A DNA stretch of 64,000 bases from Acholeplasma hippikon (GCF_900660755.1 NZ_LR215050.1:1240001-1304000), one strand, 5' to 3'. Counted from the stretch's first letter, positions 1 to 8,843 are shown. Program-made: numbers and translations. Notes: generated by a model not told the origin, from the letters alone.

Positions 1-345
1 GGTGAAAATGGTATTGTGAGATTAAATGGTGTAGGTGAAGTCTTAAAAGGAATGGTTGATTCAAGCGCATTCCAAACATTAAGAGGGATTATCACAAATG
101 ATAAAGCTCAAATTGATGTTAACCCAATTCTAATTATCGATGAATATGATATTCAAGCTGCAGGACATGCTGCAACAGTTGGTAAATTAGAAGAAGAAAC
201 ATTATACTACTTAATGAGTAGAGGATTAACTTTAGAAGAAGCCACAAAGTTAATCATTAATGGATTCTTAAGACCAGTCATTGATGAAATTGATGATGAA
301 GTCATTAAAGAAAATGTTATTAATTTAGTAAACGAAAGAATATAG
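1..345 (+). CDS. sufD: SufD, Fe-S cluster assembly scaffold subunit (3' part only)
   Basis: The reading frame is open from base 1, so only the C-terminal 114 residues are visible and the true start lies upstream. The segment has the SufB/SufD family ending: an SSAFQTLRGI-like strand, a DEYDIQAAGHAATVG stretch with the conserved His, and the helix EEETLYYLMSRGL that recurs near the end of SufB further downstream. SufD pairs with SufB in the cytosolic SufBCD complex that builds Fe-S clusters. The next gene, sufS, starts 3 bases after the stop, so the genes are cotranscribed. SufD rather than SufB is chosen because a full sufB follows in the same operon. Confidence 0.9.
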   Translation, partial: GENGIVRLNGVGEVLKGMVDSSAFQTLRGIITNDKAQIDVNPILIIDEYDIQAAGHAATVGKLEEETLYYLMSRGLTLEEATKLIINGFLRPVIDEIDDEVIKENVINLVNERI

Positions 346-348
346 AAT

Positions 349-1551
349 ATGAATGTAGATCGAATTAAAAAACAGTTTCCAATTTTTAAAAAACATCCTG
401 AGATTCACTTTTTTGATTCTGCAGCATCAAGTTTAAAGCATAAGGACGCAATCAAAAGTTTATCGGATTATTTAGCATACAATGGCACAAACGTACACCG
501 TGGTGTTTATAAATTAGCTGCGGAAGCAACTGATTTATATGAAGGCGCACGTGCTAAAGTTGCTGATTTTATTCATGCAGATGTAAGTGAAATTGTTTTT
601 ACAAAGTCTACAACACATGCGATTAACATGCTTGCTTATGCTATTCAAGATTTAATTAATGAAGGTGATGAAATTGTGATTTCTGAATTAGAACATCACT
701 CAAATTTACTTCCTTGGTTAAATTTAGCTGAAAAGAAAAAGGCAGTTGTTAAGTTTATTCCCCTTGAAAAAGGTTCAATTACAATATCTAACTTTAAAAA
801 AGTGTTAAGTAAAAAAACTAAATTAGTTGTGACACATCATATCTCAAATGTGTTTGGATATGTTGCTCCAATTAAGAAAATGATTGAACTAGCACATAAA
901 GTTGGTGCTTATGTCTTTGTTGACTGTGCACAAAGCGCGAGTCAAGTTGAAATAGATGCGAAGAAATTAGATATTGATTTCTTAGCATTTTCTGGACACA
1001 AGATGTATGGACCAAATGGTATTGGTGTTTTATATGGTAAGAAAAACTTACTTGAAATGATAAATCCTGCTGAATTTGGTGGAGAAATGGTTGATAAGGT
1101 TCATCTAGATAAAGAATCAACATATAAAGCTGTGCCTTATAAATTTGAATCAGGTACGCCACCGATTGCAGAAGCAATTGGTTTAGCGAGTGCAATTGAC
1201 TTTATTAAGAAAGGCAATCGCAAAGCTAAATACCAATACACATTAAATTTAAGAAATTATATTTTAGAAAATTTAAAAGATGAAAAAGGAATTACGATTT
1301 ACAACAAAGATTTTGACACAAATCTAATTACTTTAAATATTGATGGGGTGCATCCACATGACGTTGCCAGCTTCTTAGATAGCATGGAAGTCTGTGTGAG
1401 AGCAGGACATCATTGTAACCAATTAACCATGAGATATTTAGAGCAAAATGCCACTATTCGTGCTTCAGTAGGTATATATAATACAATTGAAGACTGTGAT
1501 GTATTGATTAAAGCGTTAAAAGAAACACGTGATTTCTTCATCGGTTTTTGA
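349..1551 (+). CDS. sufS: SufS-type cysteine desulfurase
   Basis: This 400-residue, full-length PLP enzyme takes sulfur from cysteine as a persulfide for Fe-S cluster assembly. Visible landmarks are the ELEHHSN motif with the PLP-stacking His near 116-117, SGHKMYG with the PLP lysine K218, and RAGHHC with the sulfur-carrying Cys356. The short RAGHHC-type active-site loop marks group II (SufS) rather than IscS. It lies between sufD and sufU, 12 bases before sufU, the usual Gram-positive SUF order. It could also supply sulfur to ThiI (8900-10150), which in many Firmicutes depends on a desulfurase; that link is inference. Confidence 0.96.
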   Translation: MNVDRIKKQFPIFKKHPEIHFFDSAASSLKHKDAIKSLSDYLAYNGTNVHRGVYKLAAEATDLYEGARAKVADFIHADVSEIVFTKSTTHAINMLAYAIQDLINEGDEIVISELEHHSNLLPWLNLAEKKKAVVKFIPLEKGSITISNFKKVLSKKTKLVVTHHISNVFGYVAPIKKMIELAHKVGAYVFVDCAQSASQVEIDAKKLDIDFLAFSGHKMYGPNGIGVLYGKKNLLEMINPAEFGGEMVDKVHLDKESTYKAVPYKFESGTPPIAEAIGLASAIDFIKKGNRKAKYQYTLNLRNYILENLKDEKGITIYNKDFDTNLITLNIDGVHPHDVASFLDSMEVCVRAGHHCNQLTMRYLEQNATIRASVGIYNTIEDCDVLIKALKETRDFFIGF

Positions 1552-1563
1552 AAGGAATAAAAC

Positions 1564-2010
1564 ATGGACTTAAAAGCATTATACAGAGAAGTAATTATGG
1601 ATCATTATAAGAATCCAAAAAATAAGGGATTAGTCAATGATGAAACGTATTTTACAGTCCATTTAAATAACCCAACTTGTGGTGATGATATCACAGTTCA
1701 GTTACTTGTTAAAGACGGTATCATTAAAGATATGCGTCATCAAGGTATTGGATGTTCAATTTGTTGTTCATCAGCAAGCGTCGCTTCAGTCACTTTAATT
1801 GGTAAAACATTAAGTGAAGGGCTCAAAACGATTAATGAGTTTTATGAACTCATCAAAGGTAATCCATTTAATGAAAAATTATTAGATGGGGATGCCTTAG
1901 CGTATCAAACTGTTCACCAGTTTCCAGCTCGCGTGAAATGCGCAACCTTAGGTTGGAAAGCTTTTGAACAAGCTATCCTAGTTAAAGATAAGGAGATTTC
2001 AAATGGATGA
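1564..2010 (+). CDS. sufU: SufU, zinc-dependent sulfurtransferase partner of SufS
   Basis: A 148-residue IscU-fold protein. The zinc ligands of SufU are present as Cys39, Asp41 (NPTCGDD), Cys64 (GIGCSICC) and Cys126 (RVKCATLGW). The insertion between the second and third cysteine that separates SufU from IscU is also present. In Gram-positives SufU accepts persulfide sulfur from SufS and passes it to SufBCD. A ribosome site (GGAATAAAAC region) precedes the ATG, and the end overlaps sufB by 8 bases, consistent with translational coupling. Two extra cysteines (67 and 68) follow Cys64. Confidence 0.95.
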   Translation: MDLKALYREVIMDHYKNPKNKGLVNDETYFTVHLNNPTCGDDITVQLLVKDGIIKDMRHQGIGCSICCSSASVASVTLIGKTLSEGLKTINEFYELIKGNPFNEKLLDGDALAYQTVHQFPARVKCATLGWKAFEQAILVKDKEISNG

Positions 2011-3412
2011 TACTAAAAAGAAAGTAAATGAGATTATTGGTGAATACCAATATGGGTTCATTACTGATAGCAAGCCAGTCATGGATACCGGTAAAGGTAT
2101 CAATGAAGACATTGTTAGACAAATTTCAGAAATTAAAAAAGAACCAGCTTGGATGACTGAATTCAGATTAAAAGCTTATAAAAACTTTGTTGAAATTCCT
2201 AATCCATCTTGGGGACCAAACTTAGAATTTATTAACTTTGATGAGATTACATACTACATTAAACCAAGTGATAAAGCAGCAACAACTTGGGATGAAGTAC
2301 CAACAAACATCAAAGATACATTTGAACGTTTAGGTATTCCACAAGCTGAAAGAAACTACCTTGCAGGTGTTTCTACGCAATTCGAATCGGAAGTTGTTTA
2401 TCATAATACACAAAAAGAATTAGAAGATTTAGGTGTAATCTACTGTGATACAGATACAGCTTTAAGAGAACACCCAGAATTAGTAAAAGAATATTTTGGT
2501 ACAGTTGTACCAATGAATGATAACAAATATGCAGCACTTAACTCTGCTGTATGGAGTGGTGGATCATTTATTTATATTCCTAAAGGCGTTAAAGTAACTA
2601 AACCTTTACAATCTTACTTTAGAATTAACTCTGAACAATCAGGTCAATTTGAAAGAACATTAATTATTGTTGATGAAGGTGCATATGTGAACTACGTTGA
2701 AGGATGTACTGCACCAGTTTATTCAAAAGATTCATTACATGCTGCAATCGTTGAAATTATTGTTAAAAAAGATGCTACATGTCGTTATACAACAATCCAA
2801 AACTGGAGTAACAACGTTATTAACTTAGTAACTAAACGTGCGTTTGTTTATGAAAATGGACACATGGAATGGATCGATGGTAACATCGGTTCAAATGTTA
2901 ACATGAAGTATCCATCATGTATTTTACTTGGAGAACATGCAAAAGGAACAACAATTTCAATTGCTTTTGCTGGCGCTAACCAATGGCAAGATGCTGGTGC
3001 AAGAATGATTCACGTTGCCCCTAATACAACATCAAGTATTGTATCTAAGTCAATTGCTCGTGGTGGTGGTAAAGTTAACTATCGTGGTAAAGTTGTCTTT
3101 GGTAAAAATGCTAAAGGTGCTAAAGCAAATATCGAATGTGACACCATTCTTTTAGACGGTATGTCAACATCAGATACAATCCCAACAAATGTTATTAAAA
3201 ACTCAGATGTATTCTTACAACATGAAGCAACAGTTTCTAAAATTTCAGAAGAACAACTATTCTATCTAATGAGCCGTGGTTTAACTGAAGAAGAAGCGAC
3301 TGAAATGATTGTTATGGGATTCATTGAACCATTTGCAAAAGAACTTCCTATGGAATATGCGGTTGAATTAAACCAATTAATCAAACTTGAAATGGAAGGT
3401 TCATTAGGATAA
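2003..3412 (+). CDS. sufB: SufB, Fe-S cluster scaffold subunit
   Basis: The 469-residue length is normal for SufB. Recognisable blocks are [18 protein letters not shown]-like, the [17 protein letters not shown] block (here SAVWSGGSF), the central beta-helix with EGCTAP, and the C-terminal [20 protein letters not shown] followed by [14 protein letters not shown]. The start overlaps sufU and is preceded by AAGGAG inside sufU. SufB is the cytosolic scaffold on which clusters form together with SufC and SufD. It is the last gene of the operon and is followed by a strong hairpin terminator. Confidence 0.97.
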   Translation: MDDTKKKVNEIIGEYQYGFITDSKPVMDTGKGINEDIVRQISEIKKEPAWMTEFRLKAYKNFVEIPNPSWGPNLEFINFDEITYYIKPSDKAATTWDEVPTNIKDTFERLGIPQAERNYLAGVSTQFESEVVYHNTQKELEDLGVIYCDTDTALREHPELVKEYFGTVVPMNDNKYAALNSAVWSGGSFIYIPKGVKVTKPLQSYFRINSEQSGQFERTLIIVDEGAYVNYVEGCTAPVYSKDSLHAAIVEIIVKKDATCRYTTIQNWSNNVINLVTKRAFVYENGHMEWIDGNIGSNVNMKYPSCILLGEHAKGTTISIAFAGANQWQDAGARMIHVAPNTTSSIVSKSIARGGGKVNYRGKVVFGKNAKGAKANIECDTILLDGMSTSDTIPTNVIKNSDVFLQHEATVSKISEEQLFYLMSRGLTEEEATEMIVMGFIEPFAKELPMEYAVELNQLIKLEMEGSLG

Positions 3413-3419
3413 TAAACAA

Positions 3420-3450
3420 TAAAGGTGCGAAAATCGCACCTTTTTATTTT
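3420..3450. terminator. Bidirectional terminator between sufB and the convergent gene
   Basis: AAGGTGCGA (3422-3430), an AAA loop and TCGCACCTT form a 9-bp stem followed by a T-rich run. An A-rich run before the stem makes it usable for the minus-strand gene ending at 3444. Confidence 0.85.
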
Positions 3451-4181
3451 TTATTATATAGTTTTTTAAAGTAAGTTTGGAGTAAATCCATTTGATGTTT
3501 TATATAAGCCAATAACATATAGTTTAAGGGCTCATTTAATTGATTGATATTAATTTCTAAAAACTGATAATTTTCTTTAATCTTTTTAAATAGGTAATCA
3601 ATTAAAAATAAGTAATTATCATTCATCATGATTTTACCATCTAATGTATATTCAATGGCATAATCTTCTAGCATCTGAGAAGGAAATGTAATTTCATTTT
3701 CATTTATTTTTTCTTCAGCATAGAGAATTAAATTGCTTAAACAATCAAATGTTGATAAAGACTTAATAAGTTCAATTTGTTTGATGGAACTTGGATTTGA
3801 AATCATTAAGAAAAATGACATAAAGGATTGTTCATAAGCATAGCGCAAAAGATCATCCATTCTTTTAACTTTTGGATTATTTAAATAAAATACGCGTTGT
3901 TTAATTAATAAAATAAATAAGTCAACAACTAGTTCTTTATTAAAGATTTGAGCCTTTCTTAAATTTTTAAATAATTTTGACTTATCAGTATAACCATTTT
4001 TAAATGCTAAAAAGTCTTTCTCTAATTTTTCTAAATATTCAATATCCTTAATTAGTGTGATATTTTCTAACATATCATAAATAGATTCATAAAAAAATCT
4101 TAATTTTTTGTCTTTAACTTCATTTAGTAGTATTTTTTTCAACATAATTATCAACCATCTATTATTTTGTTCTTTATTCAT
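3444..4181 (-). CDS. Uncharacterised protein, possibly degenerate squalene/phytoene synthase-like
   Basis: A 245-residue, mostly helical soluble protein. I do not recognise it securely. The order of features resembles the second half of the trans-isoprenyl (squalene/phytoene) synthase fold: a helix with DDLLRYAYEQSF, then LSNLILYAEEKI followed by EITFPSQMLEDY, recalling the 'RD..ED...GR.YLP...L' block, and a C-terminal helix with LLAYIKHQMDLLQTYF like the family's final helix. The Asp-rich catalytic motifs are not intact, so if related it may be inactive. Acholeplasmas are known carotenoid and isoprenoid makers. No clear ribosome site precedes the ATG at 4181; a TATAAT overlaps that ATG, so translation from the in-frame ATG at 4145 is a real alternative. 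It is divergent from the ComK-like gene. Confidence 0.75.
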   Translation of the reverse strand: MNKEQNNRWLIIMLKKILLNEVKDKKLRFFYESIYDMLENITLIKDIEYLEKLEKDFLAFKNGYTDKSKLFKNLRKAQIFNKELVVDLFILLIKQRVFYLNNPKVKRMDDLLRYAYEQSFMSFFLMISNPSSIKQIELIKSLSTFDCLSNLILYAEEKINENEITFPSQMLEDYAIEYTLDGKIMMNDNYLFLIDYLFKKIKENYQFLEININQLNEPLNYMLLAYIKHQMDLLQTYFKKLYNKK

Positions 4182-4218
4182 TATATCATTAGAAAAAAAT
4201 TTATTGAGGTATCTTAAG

Positions 4219-4620
4219 ATGATTAACTATATTAAAAATGATTTTGACGGTGGCATGACTTATCCAAATAAAGAACTAATAGAACGTAGTGCACTAGGTG
4301 TGATAAAAAAGTTATGTATGAGAAACTTGTTTACATTAGAAGGCTATTTGAAGGCAACTAAAAAAACTTTTAATCTTGGTTATAAGGTTCCAATTTATAT
4401 TAATGACCATCATATTTTTATTTACACCAAAGCATTAAAAGACTATGATAATATATTTATCAATTATACTGAAATTAAAGAAGTAAAAAGTAATAAATTT
4501 GGAATTGAAATTACCTTTAATAATCTAGAAAAAATAGAGGTGAAGTTATCAATTAAAAATTATAAAAGATTAGTCATGACTATATTTAGTTTATATAAAT
4601 ATAAAGAAAGTTTAGTATGA
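4219..4620 (+). CDS. ComK-like protein
   Basis: Start chosen at 4219 (133 residues) because GAGG lies 9 bases upstream; a longer reading to 4108 would run back over the divergent gene without a ribosome site. The protein follows the layout of the competence regulator ComK: a basic segment LEGYLKATKKT (like the YAGRKAGT region), then a VPIYINDHHIFIYTKAL strand pair (like PIMVDPSNQIFLFPTLS), a region ending FINYTEIKEV (like WISHVHVKEF), GIEITFNN and KVKLSI-type strands (like TEVTFSNGK..LPIS), and a final helix. It is shorter than Bacillus ComK (192 residues), missing parts of both ends. DNA binding is inferred from family resemblance only. No competence genes are seen in this window. Confidence 0.7.
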   Translation: MINYIKNDFDGGMTYPNKELIERSALGVIKKLCMRNLFTLEGYLKATKKTFNLGYKVPIYINDHHIFIYTKALKDYDNIFINYTEIKEVKSNKFGIEITFNNLEKIEVKLSIKNYKRLVMTIFSLYKYKESLV

Positions 4621-4664
4621 ATGCATTTTCATCAATTATCATTAGATATTGTTCATCATACTCA

Positions 4665-4673
4665 TGTTATAAT
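4665..4673 (+). promoter_or_regulatory. Extended -10 promoter of the pgk operon
   Basis: TGTTATAAT is a TGn extended -10 about 40 bases before the pgk start. The -35 region at the expected spacing is weak (GATATT). The pgk ribosome site AAAGGAG lies at about 4699-4705. Confidence 0.6.
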
Positions 4674-4713
4674 AATAGATGAAAAAACGATTAACAACAA
4701 AGGAGTTTAGACA

Positions 4714-5913
4714 ATGGCTAAAAAGACATTAAGAGATATCGAATTAAATGGCAAAAAAGTTTTAGTTCGTGTTGATTTCAACGTTCCATTAGCAAAAGAT
4801 GGATCAATCACAGACGATACTAGAATCGTTGCTGCATTACCTACAATTAAGTATGTAATGGAAAAAGGTGGAAAGGCAATCTTGTTCTCACACTTAGGAA
4901 GAATTAAGACTGCTGATGATAAAGCAACTAACTCAATGAGACCAGTTGCTGAAAGATTAAGCCAATTAATTAACAAACCTGTTAAATTTGTTGGTGAAAC
5001 AAGAGGGGCTGAATTAGAAGCAGCAATCAACGAATTACAACCTGGTGAGGTTTTAATGTTTGAAAACACTAGATTTGAAGACCTAGATGGTAACAAAGAA
5101 TCTAAGAACAATCCTGAATTAGGCGCATACTGGGCTTCATTAGGTGACGTATTCATCAATGATGCATTCGGTACAGCTCACAGAGCACACGCTTCAAACG
5201 TTGGTATTTCATCAAACATTAAAGAAGCTGTAGCTGGTTTATTATTAGAAAAAGAAATCAACTTCATCGGTGGAGCTTTAGAAAATCCTGAAAGACCATT
5301 CGTGGCTATCTTAGGTGGAGCTAAAGTATCTGATAAGATCGAAGTGATTACAAACTTATTAAACGTTGCTGATAAAGTATTAATCGGTGGCGGTATGGCA
5401 TTCACATTCCTAAAAGCTATGGGATATGAAGTTGGTAAATCATTAGTAGAATTAGATAAAGTAGATTTAGCTAAAGAATTATTAGCTAAGGCTAATGGTA
5501 AGATTGAATTAGGATTCGATGTTGTTACAGGTAAAGCATTCGCTGCTGATACTGAAACAAATATTAGAGACTTCGATAAGATCCCTGTTGATGAAATGGG
5601 ATTAGATATCGGACCTAAGACTATTGCAAGATTCAAAGAAATTATTGCCTCTGCTAAGACAGTTGTTTGGAACGGACCTCAAGGTGTATTCGAAATGCCT
5701 GCATTCGAAAACGGTACTAAACAAGTTGCATTAGCATTAGCTGCTATCAAAGATAAAGCAACTACAATCGTTGGTGGTGGTGACTCAGCTGCTGCAGTAG
5801 CACAATTCGGCTTAGAAGCAGACTTCTCACACATCTCAACTGGTGGCGGAGCTTCACTAGAATATCTAGAAGGTAAAGTATTACCAGGTATCGCTGCTGT
5901 ACACGAGATTTAA
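4714..5913 (+). CDS. pgk: Phosphoglycerate kinase
   Basis: A 399-residue full-length cytosolic enzyme of lower glycolysis that makes ATP from 1,3-bisphosphoglycerate and ADP. N-domain substrate motifs are RVDFNVPL (R19, D21, N23) and SHLGR (59-63). C-domain nucleotide motifs include [17 protein letters not shown] and [15 protein letters not shown] precedes the start. It is the first gene of an apparent four-gene operon with an XRE/cupin regulator (2 bases downstream), HPr and tpiA. In many Firmicutes pgk and tpiA follow gap; here gap is separate at 23530. Confidence 0.98.
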   Translation: MAKKTLRDIELNGKKVLVRVDFNVPLAKDGSITDDTRIVAALPTIKYVMEKGGKAILFSHLGRIKTADDKATNSMRPVAERLSQLINKPVKFVGETRGAELEAAINELQPGEVLMFENTRFEDLDGNKESKNNPELGAYWASLGDVFINDAFGTAHRAHASNVGISSNIKEAVAGLLLEKEINFIGGALENPERPFVAILGGAKVSDKIEVITNLLNVADKVLIGGGMAFTFLKAMGYEVGKSLVELDKVDLAKELLAKANGKIELGFDVVTGKAFAADTETNIRDFDKIPVDEMGLDIGPKTIARFKEIIASAKTVVWNGPQGVFEMPAFENGTKQVALALAAIKDKATTIVGGGDSAAAVAQFGLEADFSHISTGGGASLEYLEGKVLPGIAAVHEI

Positions 5914-5915
5914 TC

Positions 5916-6461
5916 ATGGACATTGGCAAGAAGATTAGGGCGCTAAGATTAGGAAATAATTTGACTCAAGAAGAACTTGCTAATAGATTAGAACTTACTA
6001 AAGGCTACATATCTCAATTAGAAAATAATTTAACTTCTCCATCTATACAAACATTATTCGCAATACTAGAAGTATTAGGTGTAGAAACTCATGAATTTTT
6101 CTCAAAACCTGAAGACGAAGATGCAAAAATCGTATTCACAAAAGAAGATTTTTATGAAAAAGAATCTCCAGAACTAGGATCTTTAATCTCATGGATAGTG
6201 CCAAACGCCCAAAAATACGAAATGGAGCCTATCATGATTGAGCTTAAACCAGGCGGTCAATCAAGAATTGATGACTCCCATCCCGGTGAGGAGTTTGGTT
6301 ACGTTCTAGAAGGTCAAATTACACTAGTATTAAATAAAAAAAGATTTATAGTTAAAAAAGGCGAGACTTTTTACTACATGGCAAACAAAGAGCACTACTT
6401 GATTAACACCGGAGGAAGCGTTGCTCGTGTATTATGGATTTCTACGCCACCCATGTTCTAA
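5916..6461 (+). CDS. XRE-family regulator with C-terminal cupin domain
   Basis: The 181-residue protein has an N-terminal helix-turn-helix of the XRE/Cro type (residues about 6-60: IRALRLGNNLTQEELANRL ... KGYISQLENN). A small beta-barrel cupin follows (about 100-178), with HPGEEFGYVLEGQ and a GETFYYMANKEHYLIN block. This architecture belongs to ligand-sensing transcription factors such as the PuuR group; the ligand here is unknown. The start lies 2 bases after the pgk stop with only a weak GAG ribosome site, so translation is probably coupled to pgk. Its place between pgk and ptsH suggests control of glycolysis or its own operon, which is inference. Confidence 0.9.
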   Translation: MDIGKKIRALRLGNNLTQEELANRLELTKGYISQLENNLTSPSIQTLFAILEVLGVETHEFFSKPEDEDAKIVFTKEDFYEKESPELGSLISWIVPNAQKYEMEPIMIELKPGGQSRIDDSHPGEEFGYVLEGQITLVLNKKRFIVKKGETFYYMANKEHYLINTGGSVARVLWISTPPMF

Positions 6462-6480
6462 TAAAAAGGAGAAAAGAAAA

Positions 6481-6726
6481 ATGGAAAAAGAAATCATTAT
6501 TGGTTCTACTGCAGGACTACACGCAACATTAGCTGCTAAAGTTGTTCAAACAGCTTCTAAATACGCAGTTGATATTAAACTTTATTACAAAGATAAGACT
6601 GTAGATTTAAAGTCAATCTTAGGTTTAATGAGTTTAGCTGTTCCTAAAGGCGAAAACGTTAAGATTGTAGCTGCTGGTCCTCACGCAGAAGAAGCCATTA
6701 AAGAAATTGCTTCAATTTTAGGATAA
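6481..6726 (+). CDS. ptsH: HPr-like phosphocarrier protein with altered active-site loop
   Basis: Start set at 6481 because AAAAGGAG lies just upstream and the protein then matches HPr in length (81 residues); a reading from 6421 would only extend back into the previous gene. The fold and the regulatory site are intact: KSILGLMSLAV carries Ser45, the equivalent of the HPr kinase target Ser46. The catalytic loop reads AGLHATLAA instead of GLHARPAA: the phospho-accepting His14 is kept, but the conserved Arg and Pro after it are Thr16 and Leu17. The Arg is important for phosphotransfer from Enzyme I, so a purely regulatory role, as corepressor of CcpA (15702-16694), is plausible. It lies in the glycolytic operon rather than beside an Enzyme I gene. 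Confidence 0.92.
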   Translation: MEKEIIIGSTAGLHATLAAKVVQTASKYAVDIKLYYKDKTVDLKSILGLMSLAVPKGENVKIVAAGPHAEEAIKEIASILG

Positions 6727-6750
6727 AAATAAAAAAAGGAATTTAAACAC

Positions 6751-7518
6751 ATGAGCAAAAGAATACCAGTTATTGCTGCAAACTGGAAAATGTATAAAAC
6801 TAAAGACGAAGCTTTAGCTTTTATCTTTGCAGTAAATGAAAAAGTACCTGCGCGTACTGAAGTTGAATCAATTATTTGTGCACCATCAATTTTATTAAAT
6901 CTTTTAGTTAAACGCGAAGGCGAAAACTTAAGAATTGGTGCTCAAAATATGCACTATTTAGATGAAGGTGCTTATACTGGTGAAAACTCACCATTACAAG
7001 TAAAATCTGCTGGAGCTGAGTACATCTTAATTGGTCACTCAGAAAGAAGATCTTACTATAATGAAACAGATGAAACAGTTAACTTAAAAATGGTTGCTGC
7101 ATTCAAACATGAATTAACCCCAATCCTATGCGTAGGTGAAGTGTTAAGTGAAAGAGAATCAGGAGCAACTAAAGCTGTTTTAGATCAACAATTAGAAAAA
7201 GCATTCTTAAATATCTCAGCTGAACAAGCTTTAAATACAATTATTGCTTATGAACCAGTTTGGGCTATCGGTACAGGTAAAACTGCTACTCCACAAATGG
7301 CTAACGAAACAATTAAAGACGTTCGTGCTAAAGTTGCTGCTTTATATGGTAACGAAGTTGCTGATGGCATCCGTATTTTATACGGTGGATCAGTTAAACC
7401 AGATAACATTAAAGTGTTATTAGAAGAATCAGACATCGATGGCGCATTAATCGGTGGAGCTGCATTAGATCCAAACAACTTCTTAGTATTCACAGAAGCT
7501 GCTTCAAACAAAAAGTAA
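6751..7518 (+). CDS. tpiA: Triosephosphate isomerase
   Basis: A 255-residue TIM barrel of normal length, interconverting dihydroxyacetone phosphate and glyceraldehyde 3-phosphate in the cytosol. The catalytic residues are visible: Lys13 in ANWKMYK, His96 in GHSERR and Glu168 in AYEPVWAIGTG. The phosphate-binding YGGSVKPDN lies near the end. An AAAAAAGGAA ribosome site precedes the ATG, 24 bases after the HPr stop. It closes the pgk operon, and a terminator follows at once. Confidence 0.98.
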   Translation: MSKRIPVIAANWKMYKTKDEALAFIFAVNEKVPARTEVESIICAPSILLNLLVKREGENLRIGAQNMHYLDEGAYTGENSPLQVKSAGAEYILIGHSERRSYYNETDETVNLKMVAAFKHELTPILCVGEVLSERESGATKAVLDQQLEKAFLNISAEQALNTIIAYEPVWAIGTGKTATPQMANETIKDVRAKVAALYGNEVADGIRILYGGSVKPDNIKVLLEESDIDGALIGGAALDPNNFLVFTEAASNKK

Positions 7519-7530
7519 TATAAAAAATAA

Positions 7531-7560
7531 AGTCCCTTTCTTTATGAAAGGGATTTTTTA
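7531..7560 (+). terminator. Terminator of the pgk-tpiA operon
   Basis: TCCCTTTC (7533-7540), loop TTTAT and GAAAGGGA are followed by seven bases dominated by T. Confidence 0.88.
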
Positions 7561-7579
7561 TTTGTCTAAGTATAAAGAT

Positions 7580-7610
7580 AAAAAAAAGACTCTAAAATTA
7601 GAGTCTTTTC
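7580..7610 (-). terminator. rpsD terminator
   Basis: GACTCTAA (7588-7595) and TTAGAGTC (7598-7605), extended by an AAAA/TTTT pairing, with an A-run on the plus strand that reads as a U-run on the minus strand. Confidence 0.82.
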
Positions 7611-7615
7611 CGAAA

Positions 7616-8212
7616 TTATCTGTTGTAGAATTCGACGATTAATTGTTCGTTGATATCTTGTAAGAATTCATTTCTTTCTGGTAATCTTGAGAATGTTCCA
7701 ACATTGTTTGCGTCTAAAGCAACATAATCAACTTTACTGAATTGAGCTTCTAAAGCAGCTTTAACAACTGCTAAGTTTGCACTCTTTTCTTTTAAAGAGA
7801 TTTTTTGTCCTGGTTGTAAACGATATGATGGAATATCTACTTTTTTACCATCTACTAAGATGTGTCCATGGTTAACTAATTGTCTAGCTTGAGCTCTTGT
7901 AGCTGCGAAACCTAAACGATAAACGATATTATCTAATCTAGATTCTAACATCTTTAAGAAGTTCTCACCATGTTTACCTTGTAACTTACCAGCTTCTTCA
8001 AAAGTTTTTCTGAATTGTTTTTCAGATACACCATATACAAAACGAACTTTTTGTTTTTCTTGTAATTGTGTACCATAGTCTGATAATTTACCACGGCGTT
8101 GACCATGTTGTCCTGGAGCGAAAGGTCTCTTCTTTAATTCTTTTCCTGATTCAGAAATTGAATAACCTAAACGTCTAGAAACTTTCCAAGTTGAACCTGT
8201 AAAACGTGACAT
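7616..8212 (-). CDS. rpsD: 30S ribosomal protein S4
   Basis: Start set at 8212: AAAGGAGG lies 8 bases upstream and the protein begins [16 protein letters not shown] as in other S4 proteins, giving 198 residues. The reading to 8317 continues into the untranslated leader. The S4 RNA-binding domain is at about residues 90-150 ([18 protein letters not shown], then [11 protein letters not shown]). S4 is a primary binder of the 16S 5' domain. The gene is monocistronic with its own terminator and a leader of about 130 bases, the arrangement seen where S4 represses its own translation. Confidence 0.97.
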   Translation of the reverse strand: MSRFTGSTWKVSRRLGYSISESGKELKKRPFAPGQHGQRRGKLSDYGTQLQEKQKVRFVYGVSEKQFRKTFEEAGKLQGKHGENFLKMLESRLDNIVYRLGFAATRAQARQLVNHGHILVDGKKVDIPSYRLQPGQKISLKEKSANLAVVKAALEAQFSKVDYVALDANNVGTFSRLPERNEFLQDINEQLIVEFYNR

Positions 8213-8345
8213 TGAATTTACCTCCTTTTTTATTTTTGGGGCAAACACACTATATTTTCTACAATATAATCCACTATACCTTTTCGCCTTCAAGCAGTAG
8301 AAGGTTACTAAGTTCATCCATTCGATGTAGGGATATTTATTATAT
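8213..8345 (-). promoter_or_regulatory. rpsD leader with candidate promoter (possible S4 autoregulatory region)
   Basis: On the minus strand a TATAAT (8344 to 8339) has a weak GGTTAA at -35 distance. Between it and the rpsD ATG lie about 125 untranslated bases. They include self-complementary blocks (ACCTTCTAC...GCTTGAAGG) and the AAAGGAGG ribosome site. Long rpsD leaders in Firmicutes bind S4. The promoter is visible; the autoregulation is inferred from position. Confidence 0.45.
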
Positions 8346-8378
8346 AAAAAACAGCCTGCTTTTAACCGCTTATTTATT

Positions 8379-8843
8379 TTATATTAAACTCTTATTAAAG
8401 TCAATGTATTTGGTTAGGATTTCTACATATTTTTGAAGAAAATCAACAAATTCTTCATCAAAACGATTGGTAATTGGTGCATCTAAATCAAATACACCCC
8501 ATACTTCTCCATGATTCATAATTGGAATCACAGTTTCTGACATACTTGCCGCATCACATGCAATATGATTATCGATTGCGTGAACATCAGGTATGACTTG
8601 AGTTTCTTTTGTAACGTATGCAGTGCCGCATACACCTCTACCTGGATGAATGATTTCGCAGGCTACCTTTCCTTGGAAAGGTCCAAGTGTTAATTTAGTT
8701 CCATCAAATAGATAAAACCCTACCCAATTGAGGTTATCAAAATTATCTTTAATAAATGCAGATGCATTACTTAATAAAGATAAATTGTTTGGGGAATCTT
8801 GTAAAAGTGACTTTGCACTTTCTAATAAAAACACATAGTTCAT
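8379..8843 (-). CDS. msrC: GAF-domain free methionine-(R)-sulfoxide reductase
   Basis: The 154-residue single GAF domain is the length of fRMsr. All three redox cysteines of the family are present: Cys62 in GKVACEII, Cys72 in GRGVCGTA and Cys96 in HIACDAAS. Also visible are WVGFYL near the start and the SETVIPI and GVFDLDAP strands. The enzyme reduces free methionine R-sulfoxide in the cytosol, recycling via thioredoxin. It is transcribed away from thiI from a shared intergenic region. Confidence 0.93.
   Translation of the reverse strand: MNYVFLLESAKSLLQDSPNNLSLLSNASAFIKDNFDNLNWVGFYLFDGTKLTLGPFQGKVACEIIHPGRGVCGTAYVTKETQVIPDVHAIDNHIACDAASMSETVIPIMNHGEVWGVFDLDAPITNRFDEEFVDFLQKYVEILTKYIDFNKSLI

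Noticed and set aside
8213-8317. N-terminal extension of S4
   Set aside because: The extension lies in the leader, is not S4-like, and the ribosome site AAAGGAGG sits before 8212.
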